Shown: positions 26,192 to 36,009 of the stretch, piece after piece | How positions within the stretch are numbered: the stretch's first letter is position 1 | Layout: the number at the start of each line of letters is the position of its first letter | NCBI RefSeq assembly: GCF_008124525.1 | Contig: NZ_VNHJ01000002.1 | Location: 496,001-560,000 of the forward strand | Length of the DNA: 64,000 bases | Direction: 5' to 3' | DNA from: Oceanicella actignis | Lineage (GTDB): Bacteria > Pseudomonadota > Alphaproteobacteria > Rhodobacterales > Rhodobacteraceae | The notes under the pieces: generated by a model | Database searches by the model: none | What the model was told of the DNA's origin: nothing | What the model saw: the letters and a program-made list of their open reading frames with translations, nothing else | Position numbers and translations under genes: made by a program

Positions 26192-26614
26192 TCAGTCCTC
26201 GGCGTCGGGGCGGGTCCGCAGGGCCTTGACCTGGCCGCGCCGGGTCTTCGAGTCCAGCCGCCGCCGCTTCGAGCCCAGCGTGGGCCGGGTCGGGCGGCGG
26301 CGCTTGGGGCGCTCGGCCGCGGCGGCGATCAGCGCGATCAGGCGGGCCAGCGCCTCTTCGCGGTTGCGCGCCTGCGAGCGGTGCGTCTGGGCGCGGATGA
26401 TCAGCGCGCCCTCCTTCGTCCAGCGGCTGCCGGCCAGGCGGCGCAGGCGGGCCTTGACGTCGGGCGGCAGATGGGGCGAGCGCTGGGCCTCGAAGCGCAG
26501 CTCGACCGCCGTCTCGACCTTGTTGACGTTCTGCCCGCCGGGGCCCGAACTGCGCGCGAAGCTTTCGGTCAGCTCCCACTCGGCGATCGAGATATGGTCG
26601 GTGACGCGGATCAT
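26192..26614 (-). CDS. arfB: alternative ribosome-rescue factor ArfB (peptidyl-tRNA hydrolase domain)
   Basis: A 140-residue release-factor-like protein. The catalytic GGQ is in RSSGPGGQNVNKVETAVEL near residue 27, and the C-terminal tail is basic (PKRRRPTRPTLGSKRRRLDS), as ArfB uses to enter the empty mRNA channel of stalled ribosomes. Length is normal for the family. It is convergent with the SixA gene. Confidence 0.94.
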   Translation of the reverse strand: MIRVTDHISIAEWELTESFARSSGPGGQNVNKVETAVELRFEAQRSPHLPPDVKARLRRLAGSRWTKEGALIIRAQTHRSQARNREEALARLIALIAAAAERPKRRRPTRPTLGSKRRRLDSKTRRGQVKALRTRPDAED

Positions 26615-26666
26615 GGCGCGGGCGCGCCGCCCTCGGCCGCCGGGGCGCGAGGGCGGCGGCGCGTGG

Positions 26667-27275
26667 TCAGGCGCGCGCGGCGCGCAGCAGCCCCAGCGCC
26701 AGGCGGAAGGGAACCAGCGCCACCAGCGCGAGCGCCAGCTTGACGCCGAAATCAGCCGCGGCCAGCGAGGCCCACAGCGGCGCCTCGGGGCCCGCTCCCA
26801 GAAGCGGCGTGGCCGCGTTGGCCCAGGACACGTTGTCGGCGGGGTCGAGGAACGCGAACGCGCTCGAGAAGGCGACCGAGAAGAAGATCAGCGTGTCCAC
26901 CGCCGAGCCGAACAGCGACGAGACCAGCGGCGCGCGCCACCACGAGCCCGCCCGCAGCCGGTCGAAGACCGACACGTCGAGCAGCTGGGCGCTCAGGAAC
27001 GCCAGCCCCGAGCCGAGCGCGATGCGGAAGGTGGTCGCGTCGAAGCCGGCCGCGACGAACGAGCACGCCACCCCCGCGACGAACCCCGCCAGCACCACGC
27101 GCCGGGCGGTGGCCGCGCCAAGGGTCTTGTTCGTCAGGTCGGTGACGAGGAAGGCGAAGGGATAGGTGAAGGCGCCCCAGGTCAGCCAGTCGTTGAACAG
27201 GTGCTGGACCAGGATGTTCGAGGCGACCACGATCAGCGTCATGGCCGCCGCGCCAAGGATCATGCCGCGCTGCAT
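26667..27275 (-). CDS. queuosine precursor transporter (YhhQ family)
   Basis: A 202-residue membrane protein with about five to six helices. It has the family pattern ASNILVQHLFNDWLTWGAFT near 18, YPFAFLVTDLTNKTLG near 38 and SSLFGSAVDTLIFFSVAF near 123. YhhQ proteins import queuosine precursors (preQ0/preQ1). An alternative label is VUT-family uncharacterized protein. It lies 52 bases from arfB on the same strand. Confidence 0.9.
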   Translation of the reverse strand: MQRGMILGAAAMTLIVVASNILVQHLFNDWLTWGAFTYPFAFLVTDLTNKTLGAATARRVVLAGFVAGVACSFVAAGFDATTFRIALGSGLAFLSAQLLDVSVFDRLRAGSWWRAPLVSSLFGSAVDTLIFFSVAFSSAFAFLDPADNVSWANAATPLLGAGPEAPLWASLAAADFGVKLALALVALVPFRLALGLLRAARA

Positions 27276-27634
27276 CTGCGTTCTCCATCTGCGCCGCCTG
27301 CGGGGCGGCCGCCGTTCCGGGATCGCGCCCCATATCGCGAATCAGCCCCGCGGGCAAGCGCGCCGCCGATTCGCGTCGCCGGGCGCCCCGGGTCCGCCCC
27401 GCGTGATCGGCCCTGCGTGATCGGGCTTGCGCGGTCGGGCTTGCGCGGCCCCTTGCGCCCGGCCGCGTTCACGGGGGTGGGGGCGGTCGGCGGCGCCCGT
27501 GGGCCGCGCGGCGGGATTTTCGGGGAATGTTCGGGCCGCGCGCCGGGCCGCCGGCGCTTGCGGCGCGCTTCACGCCGCGCCGATGCGCGCGTTCAGGCGC
27601 CGCCGGCTCGCGCCCCGATGCGCCGCCGCCGCCC
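27276..27634. other. gene-free stretch between the transporter and gapR
   Basis: No gene is supported in these 359 bases. A short run of near repeats, tgatcggccctgcgtgatcg then ggcttgcgcggtcgggcttg, lies at about 27402-27455. No T-run terminator is visible for gapR, which ends at 27635, and I see no clear promoter for the YhhQ gene. Confidence 0.6.
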
Positions 27635-27910
27635 TCAGCCCGGCAGCATGCCCAGCGCCGACAGGTAGAGGTCCAGCATCGCCTCTTCCTCCGAGCGCTC
27701 TTCGGGCCGCTTCTTGCGCAGCGACACTACCTTGCGCAGGGTCTTGGTGTCGAAGCCGTTGGCCTTGGCCTCGGCGTAGACCTCCTTGATCTGGGCGGCG
27801 ACCTCCTTCTTCTCGTCCTCGAGGCGCTCGATGCGCTCGACGATCGCGCGCAGCTGGTCCGCGGCGACGGTGGTGCGCGAGAAGTTGTCGTCGTCGATGT
27901 TCTCGATCAT
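27635..27910 (-). CDS. gapR: nucleoid-associated protein GapR (DUF2312)
   Basis: A 91-residue all-helical protein starting [20 protein letters not shown], with [20 protein letters not shown] in the coiled-coil part and [20 protein letters not shown] after it. This is the GapR/DUF2312 pattern. In Caulobacter GapR binds overtwisted AT-rich DNA ahead of replication and transcription. I use the ATG at 27910 because the family starts there; an in-frame ATG 23 residues earlier adds unrelated sequence. Confidence 0.94.
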   Translation of the reverse strand: MIENIDDDNFSRTTVAADQLRAIVERIERLEDEKKEVAAQIKEVYAEAKANGFDTKTLRKVVSLRKKRPEERSEEEAMLDLYLSALGMLPG

Positions 27911-28027
27911 GGCATGCTCCGATTGGGGCGTGGACGCGAAAATGGCGCGGACCATAGCGCCGCGCGGCGGGCGCGGCAACGGCGCGCGGGGGCGTCGCGG
28001 ACCGGACGACCGGCCGGGGCGGGCGCC

Positions 28028-28327
28028 TCAGTGGTCGCGCGGGCGGTTGCGCTCGAAGGCGGCCAGCTTGTCGGCGCCGGCCTCGGTCTGATGGCGCGCG
28101 CGCCACTCTTCATAGGGCATGCCGTAGATGATCTCGCGCGCCTCGTCCTTGGTCATCGCCAGCCCGCGGGCCTCGGCGGCCTCCTGATACCAGCGGCTCA
28201 GGCAGTTGCGGCAAAAGCCCGCCAGGTTCATCAGGTCGATGTTCTGCACGTCCGAACGCTCGCGCAGGTGCTGCACGAGTCGGCGGAAGGCGGCGGCTTC
28301 AAGCTCGGTGCGCGTCTGGTTGTCCAT
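28028..28327 (-). CDS. DUF1244 family protein
   Basis: A 99-residue protein with the DUF1244 core: LVQHLRERSDVQNIDLMNLA, then GFCRNCLSRWYQEAAEARGL and IIYGMPYEEWRARHQ. The CRNC pair suggests a metal or redox site. The ATG at 28327 has AAGGAGA upstream. The function of the family is unknown. It lies about 100 bases downstream of the N-formylglutamate amidohydrolase gene on the same strand. Confidence 0.9.
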   Translation of the reverse strand: MDNQTRTELEAAAFRRLVQHLRERSDVQNIDLMNLAGFCRNCLSRWYQEAAEARGLAMTKDEAREIIYGMPYEEWRARHQTEAGADKLAAFERNRPRDH

Positions 28328-28350
28328 CGGCGGTCTCCTTGGTTCGGGCG

Positions 28351-28402
28351 GCGCGGGGCCGGCGCGGGGCCGGCTCGGGGCCGGCTCGGGGCCGGCTCGG
28401 GG
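28351..28402. repeat. short tandem repeat of about 11 bp
   Basis: Between DUF1244 and the amidohydrolase gene, ggggccggcgc and ggggccggctc units repeat about five times. The run is simple GC repeat without an evident stem or reading frame. Confidence 0.8.
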
Positions 28403-28426
28403 GGGCGGCGGGGCCGCGGCCGCAGG

Positions 28427-29188
28427 CTATGCCGGAGCGGCGGCGCGGTCCAGCGCGCGGCGCAGGATGGGCGCAAGGCGCCGCGCCCAGGCGCGCTCGC
28501 CCTCGGGGTCGGCGATCAGGTCGTTGCGGATCTCGATCAGCGCGTGGGGCAGGCCGCGGCGCGTGCCATGGGTCCACATGCAGTCGCCCTGAAGCTGGCC
28601 CGAATAGGGCTCGTTGTCGCCCACGCACAGGTCGGGCTCGGCGCGCAGCAGCTCGAGCAGCGGCGCCGCCAGCCGCGAATCGCGGTCCCACAGCACGCCC
28701 ACATGCCACGGGCGCGGCGCCCGCCCGCGCAGCTGCGGCGTGAAGGAGTGGATCGAGATCAGCGCCGGCCGCGCGCCCGCCGCCTCGGCGCGGGCGATGC
28801 GCGCGCGGATCGCGTCGTGATAGGTGCGGTGCCAGTCGCTCAGGCGGCGGGCGGTCTCGGTTCCGTCCACATGCCGGTTCCCGGGAATGACCGAGCCGTC
28901 GTAAAGCTTCATGATCAGCGTCGGGTCGTCCTCGCCGCGATTGGGGTCGATGACCAGCCGCGAGAAGGTCGACAGCACCGCCGGCGCGTCCAGCAGCCGC
29001 GCCAGCTCCAGCGTCACGCCGCGCGCGCCCACGTCATAGGCGATGTGGCGGGCCATGTCCTCGGGCGGCAGGCCCAGATCGCCGCCGCACACTTCGGGCG
29101 GGACGCGGTTCGACGCGTGGTCGCACAGAAGCAGGACGTCCGGGCGTCCGTCGGGATTGGCGATTTCGAAGGCCGGGTCGGTGGGCAT
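28427..29188 (-). CDS. N-formylglutamate amidohydrolase family protein
   Basis: A 253-residue protein with the family marks LLLCDHASNRVPPEVCGG near residue 20, AYDVGARGVTLELARLLDAP near 50, FSRLVIDPNRGEDDPTLI near 75 and ISIHSFTPQLRGRAPRPWHV near 145. The enzymes release glutamate from N-formylglutamate in histidine breakdown, but many members have other acylated substrates. No hut genes are nearby, so the substrate is open. The ATG at 29188 begins just before the conserved region. Confidence 0.88.
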   Translation of the reverse strand: MPTDPAFEIANPDGRPDVLLLCDHASNRVPPEVCGGDLGLPPEDMARHIAYDVGARGVTLELARLLDAPAVLSTFSRLVIDPNRGEDDPTLIMKLYDGSVIPGNRHVDGTETARRLSDWHRTYHDAIRARIARAEAAGARPALISIHSFTPQLRGRAPRPWHVGVLWDRDSRLAAPLLELLRAEPDLCVGDNEPYSGQLQGDCMWTHGTRRGLPHALIEIRNDLIADPEGERAWARRLAPILRRALDRAAAPA

Positions 29189-29413
29189 GGGGGCTCCGCT
29201 CGCGGCGCCGGCGGGGCGCGGGCCGTTCATAGCCGGGCGGGGGCGGGGTTTCAATGCGCCGCCCGCGGCGGGCCCGACGCAAGGGCAAGCATCTGAGCCG
29301 CCCGGCGTGCAGATCGCAACGAAATTGCTTTCGCAAGCCGAGACTTCCGCGGCGCCCTTGGTTAGATGTAGGTTCGCCGCCCACCCGCAGACATCAAGGA
29401 AAGAGCGTTCTCC

Positions 29414-30859
<1,446 letters not shown>

Positions 30860-30890
30860 CGGCGGCCGCCGTCCCCGCGGGAGGAAGGCG

Positions 30891-31133
30891 ATGAGCGCAT
30901 GGTCGGTCCTGGCGGTCGTGGGGCTTCTTCTGGTCGCGCTGGGCGCGGGGCGGCACCTGGCGATGGCGCGCGAGGGCGGGTTCTCGGCGGGCGGCGCGGC
31001 GCTGGCCCTGGCGGGCGCGGCGCTGTTGCTGTGGGCCGAGGCCCTCTCGCCCGCGGGCGTCGGGGCCGATCGGCTGGCCGCCGCGCTCGAGGCCGCCCTC
31101 CGCGCCCTGACGGCGCCGGCGGGCGGGGCGTGA
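30891..31133 (+). CDS. small two-helix membrane protein, unknown function
   Basis: An 80-residue reading frame 31 bases after pyk, with a purine-rich ribosome site (GGGAGGAAGG). It has two hydrophobic segments: SVLAVVGLLLVALGAG at the start and GGAALALAGAALLLWAEAL in the middle, then an Ala-rich tail. I do not recognise a family. The placement, start site and two-helix pattern favour a real gene, but composition alone could produce this in such GC-rich DNA. Confidence 0.5.
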   Translation: MSAWSVLAVVGLLLVALGAGRHLAMAREGGFSAGGAALALAGAALLLWAEALSPAGVGADRLAAALEAALRALTAPAGGA

Positions 31134-31140
31134 GGCGCCC

Positions 31141-31169
31141 TTGCCTTCGCCGGCGATAGCGGATAAACA
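31141..31169 (+). promoter_or_regulatory. candidate sigma-70-type promoter for rpmI-rplT
   Basis: TTGCCT at 31141 and TAAACA at 31164 are separated by 17 bases, about 80 bases before the rpmI ATG. It is the only good match in the intergenic gap. No start-site data are available, and the leader that follows shows no ribosomal-protein feedback structure I can assert. Confidence 0.4.
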
Positions 31170-31247
31170 CTGCGCTTCCGAACGGGGCGGCCGGCCGGAA
31201 TGGGCTGCCGTGTCGCCTTTGGAATCACTCTGACGACGGAGAGCGAA

Positions 31248-31448
31248 ATGCCCAAGCTGAAGACCAAGGCGAGCGCGAAGAAGCGCTTCAAGGTCACCGC
31301 CACCGGCAAGGTGGTCGCCGCCCAGGCCGGCAAGCGCCACGGCATGATCAAGCGCACCAACAAGTTCATCCGCAACGCCCGCGGCACCGCCGTGCTGAGC
31401 GAGCCGGACGCGAAGATCGTCAAGGGCTTCCTGCCCTACGCGCGCTGA
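31248..31448 (+). CDS. rpmI: 50S ribosomal protein L35
   Basis: A 66-residue basic protein starting [20 protein letters not shown] and continuing [20 protein letters not shown], which matches L35. It lies 17 bases before rplT, the standard pair. infC, often upstream in other bacteria, is not adjacent here; pyk and a small membrane gene precede it instead. Confidence 0.97.
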   Translation: MPKLKTKASAKKRFKVTATGKVVAAQAGKRHGMIKRTNKFIRNARGTAVLSEPDAKIVKGFLPYAR

Positions 31449-31465
31449 TCTGAGGAGGCGAGAAC

Positions 31466-31828
31466 ATGTCCCGAGTGAAACGCGGCGTCACCACCCACGC
31501 CCGCCACGCCAAGATCCGCAAGGCCGCCAAGGGTTACTCCGGCCGCCGCAAGAACGTCGTCCGCGTCGCCAAGCAGGCGGTGGACAAGGCGCTTCAGTAT
31601 CAGACGCGCGACCGCAAGACGCGCAAGCGCAACTTCCGCTCCCTGTGGATCCAGCGCATCAACGCCGGCGTGCGCGCCGTCGATCCCGAGATGACCTACT
31701 CGCGCTTCATCGCCGGTCTGACCAAGTCGGGCATCGAGGTGGACCGCAAGGTGCTCTCCGATCTGGCGATTCACGAGCCCGAGGCCTTCGGCGCCGTCGT
31801 CGCCAAGGCCAAGGCGGCGCTGGCCTGA
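31466..31828 (+). CDS. rplT: 50S ribosomal protein L20
   Basis: A 120-residue basic protein starting [17 protein letters not shown], with [20 protein letters not shown] and [19 protein letters not shown], which matches L20. It follows rpmI with a strong ribosome site (GAGGAGG region) and is followed after about 40 bases by a clear terminator. Confidence 0.98.
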   Translation: MSRVKRGVTTHARHAKIRKAAKGYSGRRKNVVRVAKQAVDKALQYQTRDRKTRKRNFRSLWIQRINAGVRAVDPEMTYSRFIAGLTKSGIEVDRKVLSDLAIHEPEAFGAVVAKAKAALA

Positions 31829-31866
31829 GCCGCGCGGCGGGGCGTCGCCCCGGCCCGATCCCGAAC

Positions 31867-31897
31867 GGCCCCGCCGGCCCAGCCGGCGGGGCCTTTT
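31867..31897 (+). terminator. rho-independent terminator after rplT
   Basis: A 12-bp perfect stem pairs ggccccgccggc (31867-31878) with gccggcggggcc (31882-31893) around a 3-base loop, and TTTT follows at 31894-31897. Its place 38 bases after the rplT stop makes it the terminator of the L35-L20 unit. Confidence 0.9.
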
Positions 31898-31970
31898 CGC
31901 GCGCTTGGCCCGCATGCGGCCGCGCGCTAGGATCGCACGGGGCCGCGGCGCGCGGCGATGCAGGAGCAGC

Positions 31971-32756
31971 ATGATCCGCCTCGCGACCTACAACATCCGC
32001 AAGGGCGTGGGCCTTGACTGGCGCCGGCGGCCCGAACGCATCGTCCAGGTGCTGGCCGAGCTGCGCCCCGACATCGTCGCCTTGCAGGAGGCCGACCGCC
32101 GCTTCGGCGAACGCGCGGCGGTGCTCGATCCCGACGCGCTGGCCGAACAGACGGGGCTGGCGCCGGTGCGCGTCGACGAAGGCGGCGCGGGGCTGGGCTG
32201 GCACGGCAACGTCGTGCTGCTGAGCGCGCGCGCGCAGGCGCTGAACGTCGCGCCGACGGCGCTGCCCTCGCTCGAGCCGCGCGGCGCGCTGATCGTCGAC
32301 GCCCTGGTCGAGGGGCGACGGCTGCGCCTGGCCGCCGCGCATCTGGGCCTGCGCCCGGCCGATCGGCGCCGGCAGGCGGCGGCGCTTCTGGCGCAGCTCG
32401 AGTCCCGGGCCGACGGATCGGCCGAGGCGCTGATGGGCGACCTGAACGAATGGCGCGCCGCCGGCGGCTGCCTGACGGTGCTCGAGCGCCGCCTGCGCCC
32501 GGCGCCGCCGCTGCCCAGCTTTCACGCCTCGGCCCCCATCGCGCCGCTCGACCGCGTGCTGCTGGGGCGGGGGCTGCGGCTTGCCGCGCATGGGGTGCAC
32601 CGCTCGGCCGCGGCGCTGCGCGCCTCGGACCATCTGCCGGTGTGGGCCGACGTCGCGTTCGAAGACGCCCCGGAGGACGACGACGAAAGCGCGCACGAGG
32701 CGGCCGCCGAAGGCGCGCGCCACGCCGCGTCGCCCGTGGCCGGGGGCGGGACATGA
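31971..32756 (+). CDS. endonuclease/exonuclease/phosphatase family protein
   Basis: A 261-residue protein of the DNase I-like fold. It starts IRLATYNIRKGVGLDW, then DIVALQEADRRFG (metal-binding Glu), AAAHLGLRPADRRRQAAALL, MGDLNEWRA (Asp-Asn pair) and ASDHLPVWADV (Asp-His pair), which together make a full catalytic set. It overlaps the following cardiolipin-synthase-like gene by four bases; this pair is common in Rhodobacterales, which points to a role in phospholipid or membrane metabolism rather than DNA. That inference is from context. The ATG at 31971 follows CAGGAGC. Confidence 0.87.
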   Translation: MIRLATYNIRKGVGLDWRRRPERIVQVLAELRPDIVALQEADRRFGERAAVLDPDALAEQTGLAPVRVDEGGAGLGWHGNVVLLSARAQALNVAPTALPSLEPRGALIVDALVEGRRLRLAAAHLGLRPADRRRQAAALLAQLESRADGSAEALMGDLNEWRAAGGCLTVLERRLRPAPPLPSFHASAPIAPLDRVLLGRGLRLAAHGVHRSAAALRASDHLPVWADVAFEDAPEDDDESAHEAAAEGARHAASPVAGGGT

Positions 32757-34174
32757 GCGAGACCGCTCTTGCGCTGCTGGGTCTGGCGCTATTGTGGTGC
32801 GCGGCGGGGCTGTGCGCGATCTCGGCCGTACGCACGGCCCGCACGCCGCAGGGGGCGGTGGGCTGGGTGCTGTTCCTGATCCTGGCGCCGGTGCCGGCGG
32901 TTCCGGCCTACATGGTGCTGGGCCGGCGGCGCATGAGCGGATATGCGCGCCTGCGCCGCGCCGCGCGCCGCCATGTGGACGAGGAAAGCGCCCGCCAGGC
33001 CGGCCCGCGCGCCGCGCTCTGGCGCGATCCGCGCCGCGCGGGCGATCACGCCGCCGCCTTCGAGCGCCTGGCCGGCATGCCCGTCACCTACGGCAACGCC
33101 TGGCGCATCCTGCGCGACGGCGAAGAGACCTTCGCCGCCATGTTCCGCGCCATCGAGGACGCGCGCGAGGTGGTTCTGGCGGCCTTCTACACCATCGAGG
33201 ACGACGAGATCGGCCGCGCCTTCCGCGATCTTCTGGCGCGCAAGGCCCGCCAGGGCGTGCGCGTGCATCTGCTCTACGACGCCATCGGCAGCTCGGGGCT
33301 GGGCGCGGGCTACCTGGCCGAGCTGCGCGCGGCGGGGGTGCGCTTCGCCGATTTCAACGCGCTGCATCCGCTGCCCACGCGCTGGCAGATCAACTTCCGC
33401 AACCACCGCAAGATCGTCGTGACCGACGGGCGCGTCGGCTTTCTGGGCGGGCTGAACGTGAGCGACGCCTATCTGGGCCGCCGCCCGCCGCTCAGCCCCT
33501 GGCGCGACACGCATCTTGAACTGCGCGGGCCGGCGGCGGCGCAGCTGCAGCTGGTCTTCGCCGAGGACTGGGCATGGGCGACGGGCGAGACGCTCGAGCT
33601 CGACTGGCGCGCCGCCCCCGACCCCGACGGCGCCGATGCGCTGATCCTGCCCGCGGGGCCGGCCGACCCGCTCGACACCGGCAGCCTCTATTTCTGCAAC
33701 GCCATCGAGGCGGCGCGCGAGCGCGTGTGGCTGGCCACGCCCTATTTCGTGCCGGACGAGGCGGTGCTGAGCGCGCTTCAGCTGGCGGCGCTGCGCGGGG
33801 TGGATGTGCGCGTCATCGCGCCGGCCAATCCCGATCACTGGCTGCCCTGGCTGGCGGCCTTCGCCTTCTTCGACGAGGCCCGCGCCGCGGGCGTGCGCAT
33901 CCTGCGCTGGCGCGAGGGCTTCATGCATCAGAAGGTGGCGGTGGTGGACGAATCCTTCGCCTCGATCGGCTCGATCAACCTCGACAACCGCTCGTGCCGG
34001 TTGAATTTCGAGGTCACGGCGATCCTGTTCGACGCCGATGCGGCGCGCGCGGCGGCCCGCATGCTGGAACAGGACATGGCGCGCTGCATGCCCTTCGATC
34101 AGGGGCTGGCGTCGATGCCCGCCTGGGTGCGGGCCGGCGCGCCCCTGGCGCGGCTGCTGGCGCCCATGCTCTGA
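32753..34174 (+). CDS. phospholipase D-like cardiolipin synthase
   Basis: A 473-residue membrane protein. Two N-terminal helices come first (ALALLGLALLWCAAGLCAIS and GWVLFLILAPVPAVPAYMVL), followed by two PLD domains with the HKD motifs NHRKIVVTDG near residue 220 and MHQKVAVVDESFASIGSIN near 391. Such enzymes join two phosphatidylglycerols to form cardiolipin. The start overlaps the endonuclease/phosphatase gene (ATGA). Both motifs are intact, so it is expected to be active. Confidence 0.92.
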   Translation: MSETALALLGLALLWCAAGLCAISAVRTARTPQGAVGWVLFLILAPVPAVPAYMVLGRRRMSGYARLRRAARRHVDEESARQAGPRAALWRDPRRAGDHAAAFERLAGMPVTYGNAWRILRDGEETFAAMFRAIEDAREVVLAAFYTIEDDEIGRAFRDLLARKARQGVRVHLLYDAIGSSGLGAGYLAELRAAGVRFADFNALHPLPTRWQINFRNHRKIVVTDGRVGFLGGLNVSDAYLGRRPPLSPWRDTHLELRGPAAAQLQLVFAEDWAWATGETLELDWRAAPDPDGADALILPAGPADPLDTGSLYFCNAIEAARERVWLATPYFVPDEAVLSALQLAALRGVDVRVIAPANPDHWLPWLAAFAFFDEARAAGVRILRWREGFMHQKVAVVDESFASIGSINLDNRSCRLNFEVTAILFDADAARAAARMLEQDMARCMPFDQGLASMPAWVRAGAPLARLLAPML

Positions 34175-34258
34175 CGGGTTTGCAGCGCCGCGCGCGCGTG
34201 CTAAGCGGCGCGCTGCCGCCCCGCCCGGCGTCGCCCCCCGGCAAGGATGGAGCCGCCC

Positions 34259-35407
34259 ATGACCGCACCGCGCTTCGCCATGTTCTTCTACGGCTCGCTT
34301 CGCGACGCCGAGCTCTTGTCGGTCGTGCTCGGCCGAACCGTCGCCGAGGAAGAGCTGATCCCCGCCGCGCTCGCCGATCACGAGCTGCGCGCCGTCAAGG
34401 GCGAGGATTTCCCCATCGCCCTGCCGCGCGCGGGCGCGCGCGTGCCGGGCGTGTTCCTGGATGGGCTCGACGCGGACGAGATCGCGCGCATCCGCTTCTT
34501 CGAGGATGACGACGAGTTCGTGCTGCGCGAGGTCGAGGTCGAGCTGACCGCCGCTCCGGGCGGGACGCGCCCCGCGCTGACCTGCTTCCCGCGCGAGGCC
34601 CTGACCCCCGCCGGGACCTGGTCCTTCGAGGCCTGGCGCGACGGTCCGCGGCCCGCGCTGCTGGAATGCGCGCGCGAGATCATGCAGCTGCACGAGCGCG
34701 GCGCCGACTGGTCGGATCCCGCCCTTTGGCCCGGCATCCGCAACCGCGCGCTGGCGCGCGTGCGCGCGGCGCGCGAGAAGGGCGCCCCAAGGCCCGCCGG
34801 ATTGGGCCGCGATCGCGTGCGGGTCCTGTCGCGGCGCATCCCCTACGCTTCCTACATCGCGGTCGAGGAGCTCGAGATCGCGCATCCCACCCATGGCGGC
34901 GGCATGTCGGCGCCGCTGCGCCGCGCGGCGGTCAGCTCGGGCGATGCGGTGACGGTCCTGCCCTATGACGCGCGGCGCGACCTGGTGCTGCTGGTCAGCC
35001 AGTGGCGCCCCGGCCCGCATCTGCGCGGCGACCGCGACCCCTGGCCGCTCGAGGTCGTGGCCGGCCGCGTGGATCGCGACGAGCGCGACGAGGACGTGGC
35101 GCGTCGCGAGGCGCGCGAGGAGGCGGGGCTGGAGCTGGGCGCGCTCGAGCGGGTCGGCGCCTATTACCCCTCGCCCGGCGTCTTGGCCGAGAAGGTGACT
35201 TCGTTCGTCGGTCAGGCGGATCTGGGCGGGGCCGGCGGCGTGCACGGTCTGGCCGAAGAGGGCGAGGACATCCGCGCCATGACGATGCCCTTCGACGAGG
35301 CCATGGCGCTGGTGCGCGCCGGCGGCGTCGACAGCGGCCCGGCGCTGGTTTCGCTGCTCTGGCTGGCCATGCGGCGCGAGGCGCTGCGCACGGCCTGGGG
35401 CGCCTGA
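34259..35407 (+). CDS. fusion of a gamma-glutamylcyclotransferase-like (AIG2) domain and a NUDIX hydrolase
   Basis: A 382-residue two-domain protein. Residues 1-120 are an AIG2/GGCT-like fold starting APRFAMFFYGSLRDAELL (the YGSL motif). After a helical linker, residues 195-370 are a NUDIX hydrolase with a perfect Nudix box from G-R-V-D-R-D-E through RREAREEAGLELG near residue 265. NUDIX enzymes cleave nucleoside diphosphates joined to other groups; here YYPSPGVLAEKVTSFVGQAD after the box resembles ADP-ribose or TrgB-like hydrolases. The ATG at 34259 is preferred over 34247 because GGATGGAG is then correctly spaced. The physiological substrate is unknown. Confidence 0.85.
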   Translation: MTAPRFAMFFYGSLRDAELLSVVLGRTVAEEELIPAALADHELRAVKGEDFPIALPRAGARVPGVFLDGLDADEIARIRFFEDDDEFVLREVEVELTAAPGGTRPALTCFPREALTPAGTWSFEAWRDGPRPALLECAREIMQLHERGADWSDPALWPGIRNRALARVRAAREKGAPRPAGLGRDRVRVLSRRIPYASYIAVEELEIAHPTHGGGMSAPLRRAAVSSGDAVTVLPYDARRDLVLLVSQWRPGPHLRGDRDPWPLEVVAGRVDRDERDEDVARREAREEAGLELGALERVGAYYPSPGVLAEKVTSFVGQADLGGAGGVHGLAEEGEDIRAMTMPFDEAMALVRAGGVDSGPALVSLLWLAMRREALRTAWGA

Positions 35408-36009
35408 TCGGGGGGCGCGGAGCAGGGTCGGATCATTCGCGATCGCCCCGCGCAAGACAAGGCGCGCCGATGGCCGCCGCTCTTGCGCCGCTCCGCCCGG
35501 CCGGGGCGCGCGGGGCAGGGCCGTGCGCGATCGCCCCGCGCGGGACAAGACGCGCCTCGCCCGGCCACCAGGCGCGCCGATGGCTGCCGCCTTTGTGCGC
35601 GCCGAGGCGCCGCTCCTTCGCATTGTCGGCGGGTCGGGGCAGTTTGCGGCCCATGCGTGCGAAGCTCAGGGCGGACCAGCCTGCGGGGCGCGCCGGGCGT
35701 CCGGGCGCATCGGCGTTGATTCCGGGGCGCGTTTCTCCCGCGCGAGGTGTGCGCAACCGAGTCGCTCCGCGCTTCGCCGGCGCCGTTTCTTGGCTGTCGC
35801 CGGAGGGGGGCGGGCGTCAGGGCTGCTTGCGGCGCGCCGGCCCTCGGGCGGCGCATCCCGCGCGCCATCCGAAGGCGCCGCCCACGCGGCGAAGCGCGCT
35901 TTGGCGCAGGCGCCGCGGCCCAGCCCTCTTGCCCGCGCGGCGCCGATCGCGGCACACTGCGCGCGCCGGGGCGCCGCCTCGGCCGATCCGCTCGCCGCAA
36001 GGAGGTCCG
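35408..36009. other. gene-free stretch with an imperfect direct repeat
   Basis: I find no supportable gene in these 602 bases. A diverged repeat of about 70-90 bp occurs at 35421-35489 and 35514-35603; both copies hold cgcgatcgccccgcgc, gacaag and ggcgcgccgatggc. The second copy has an extra roughly 20 bases. The last bases before 36010 provide the AAGGAGG ribosome site of the next gene. Confidence 0.6.
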
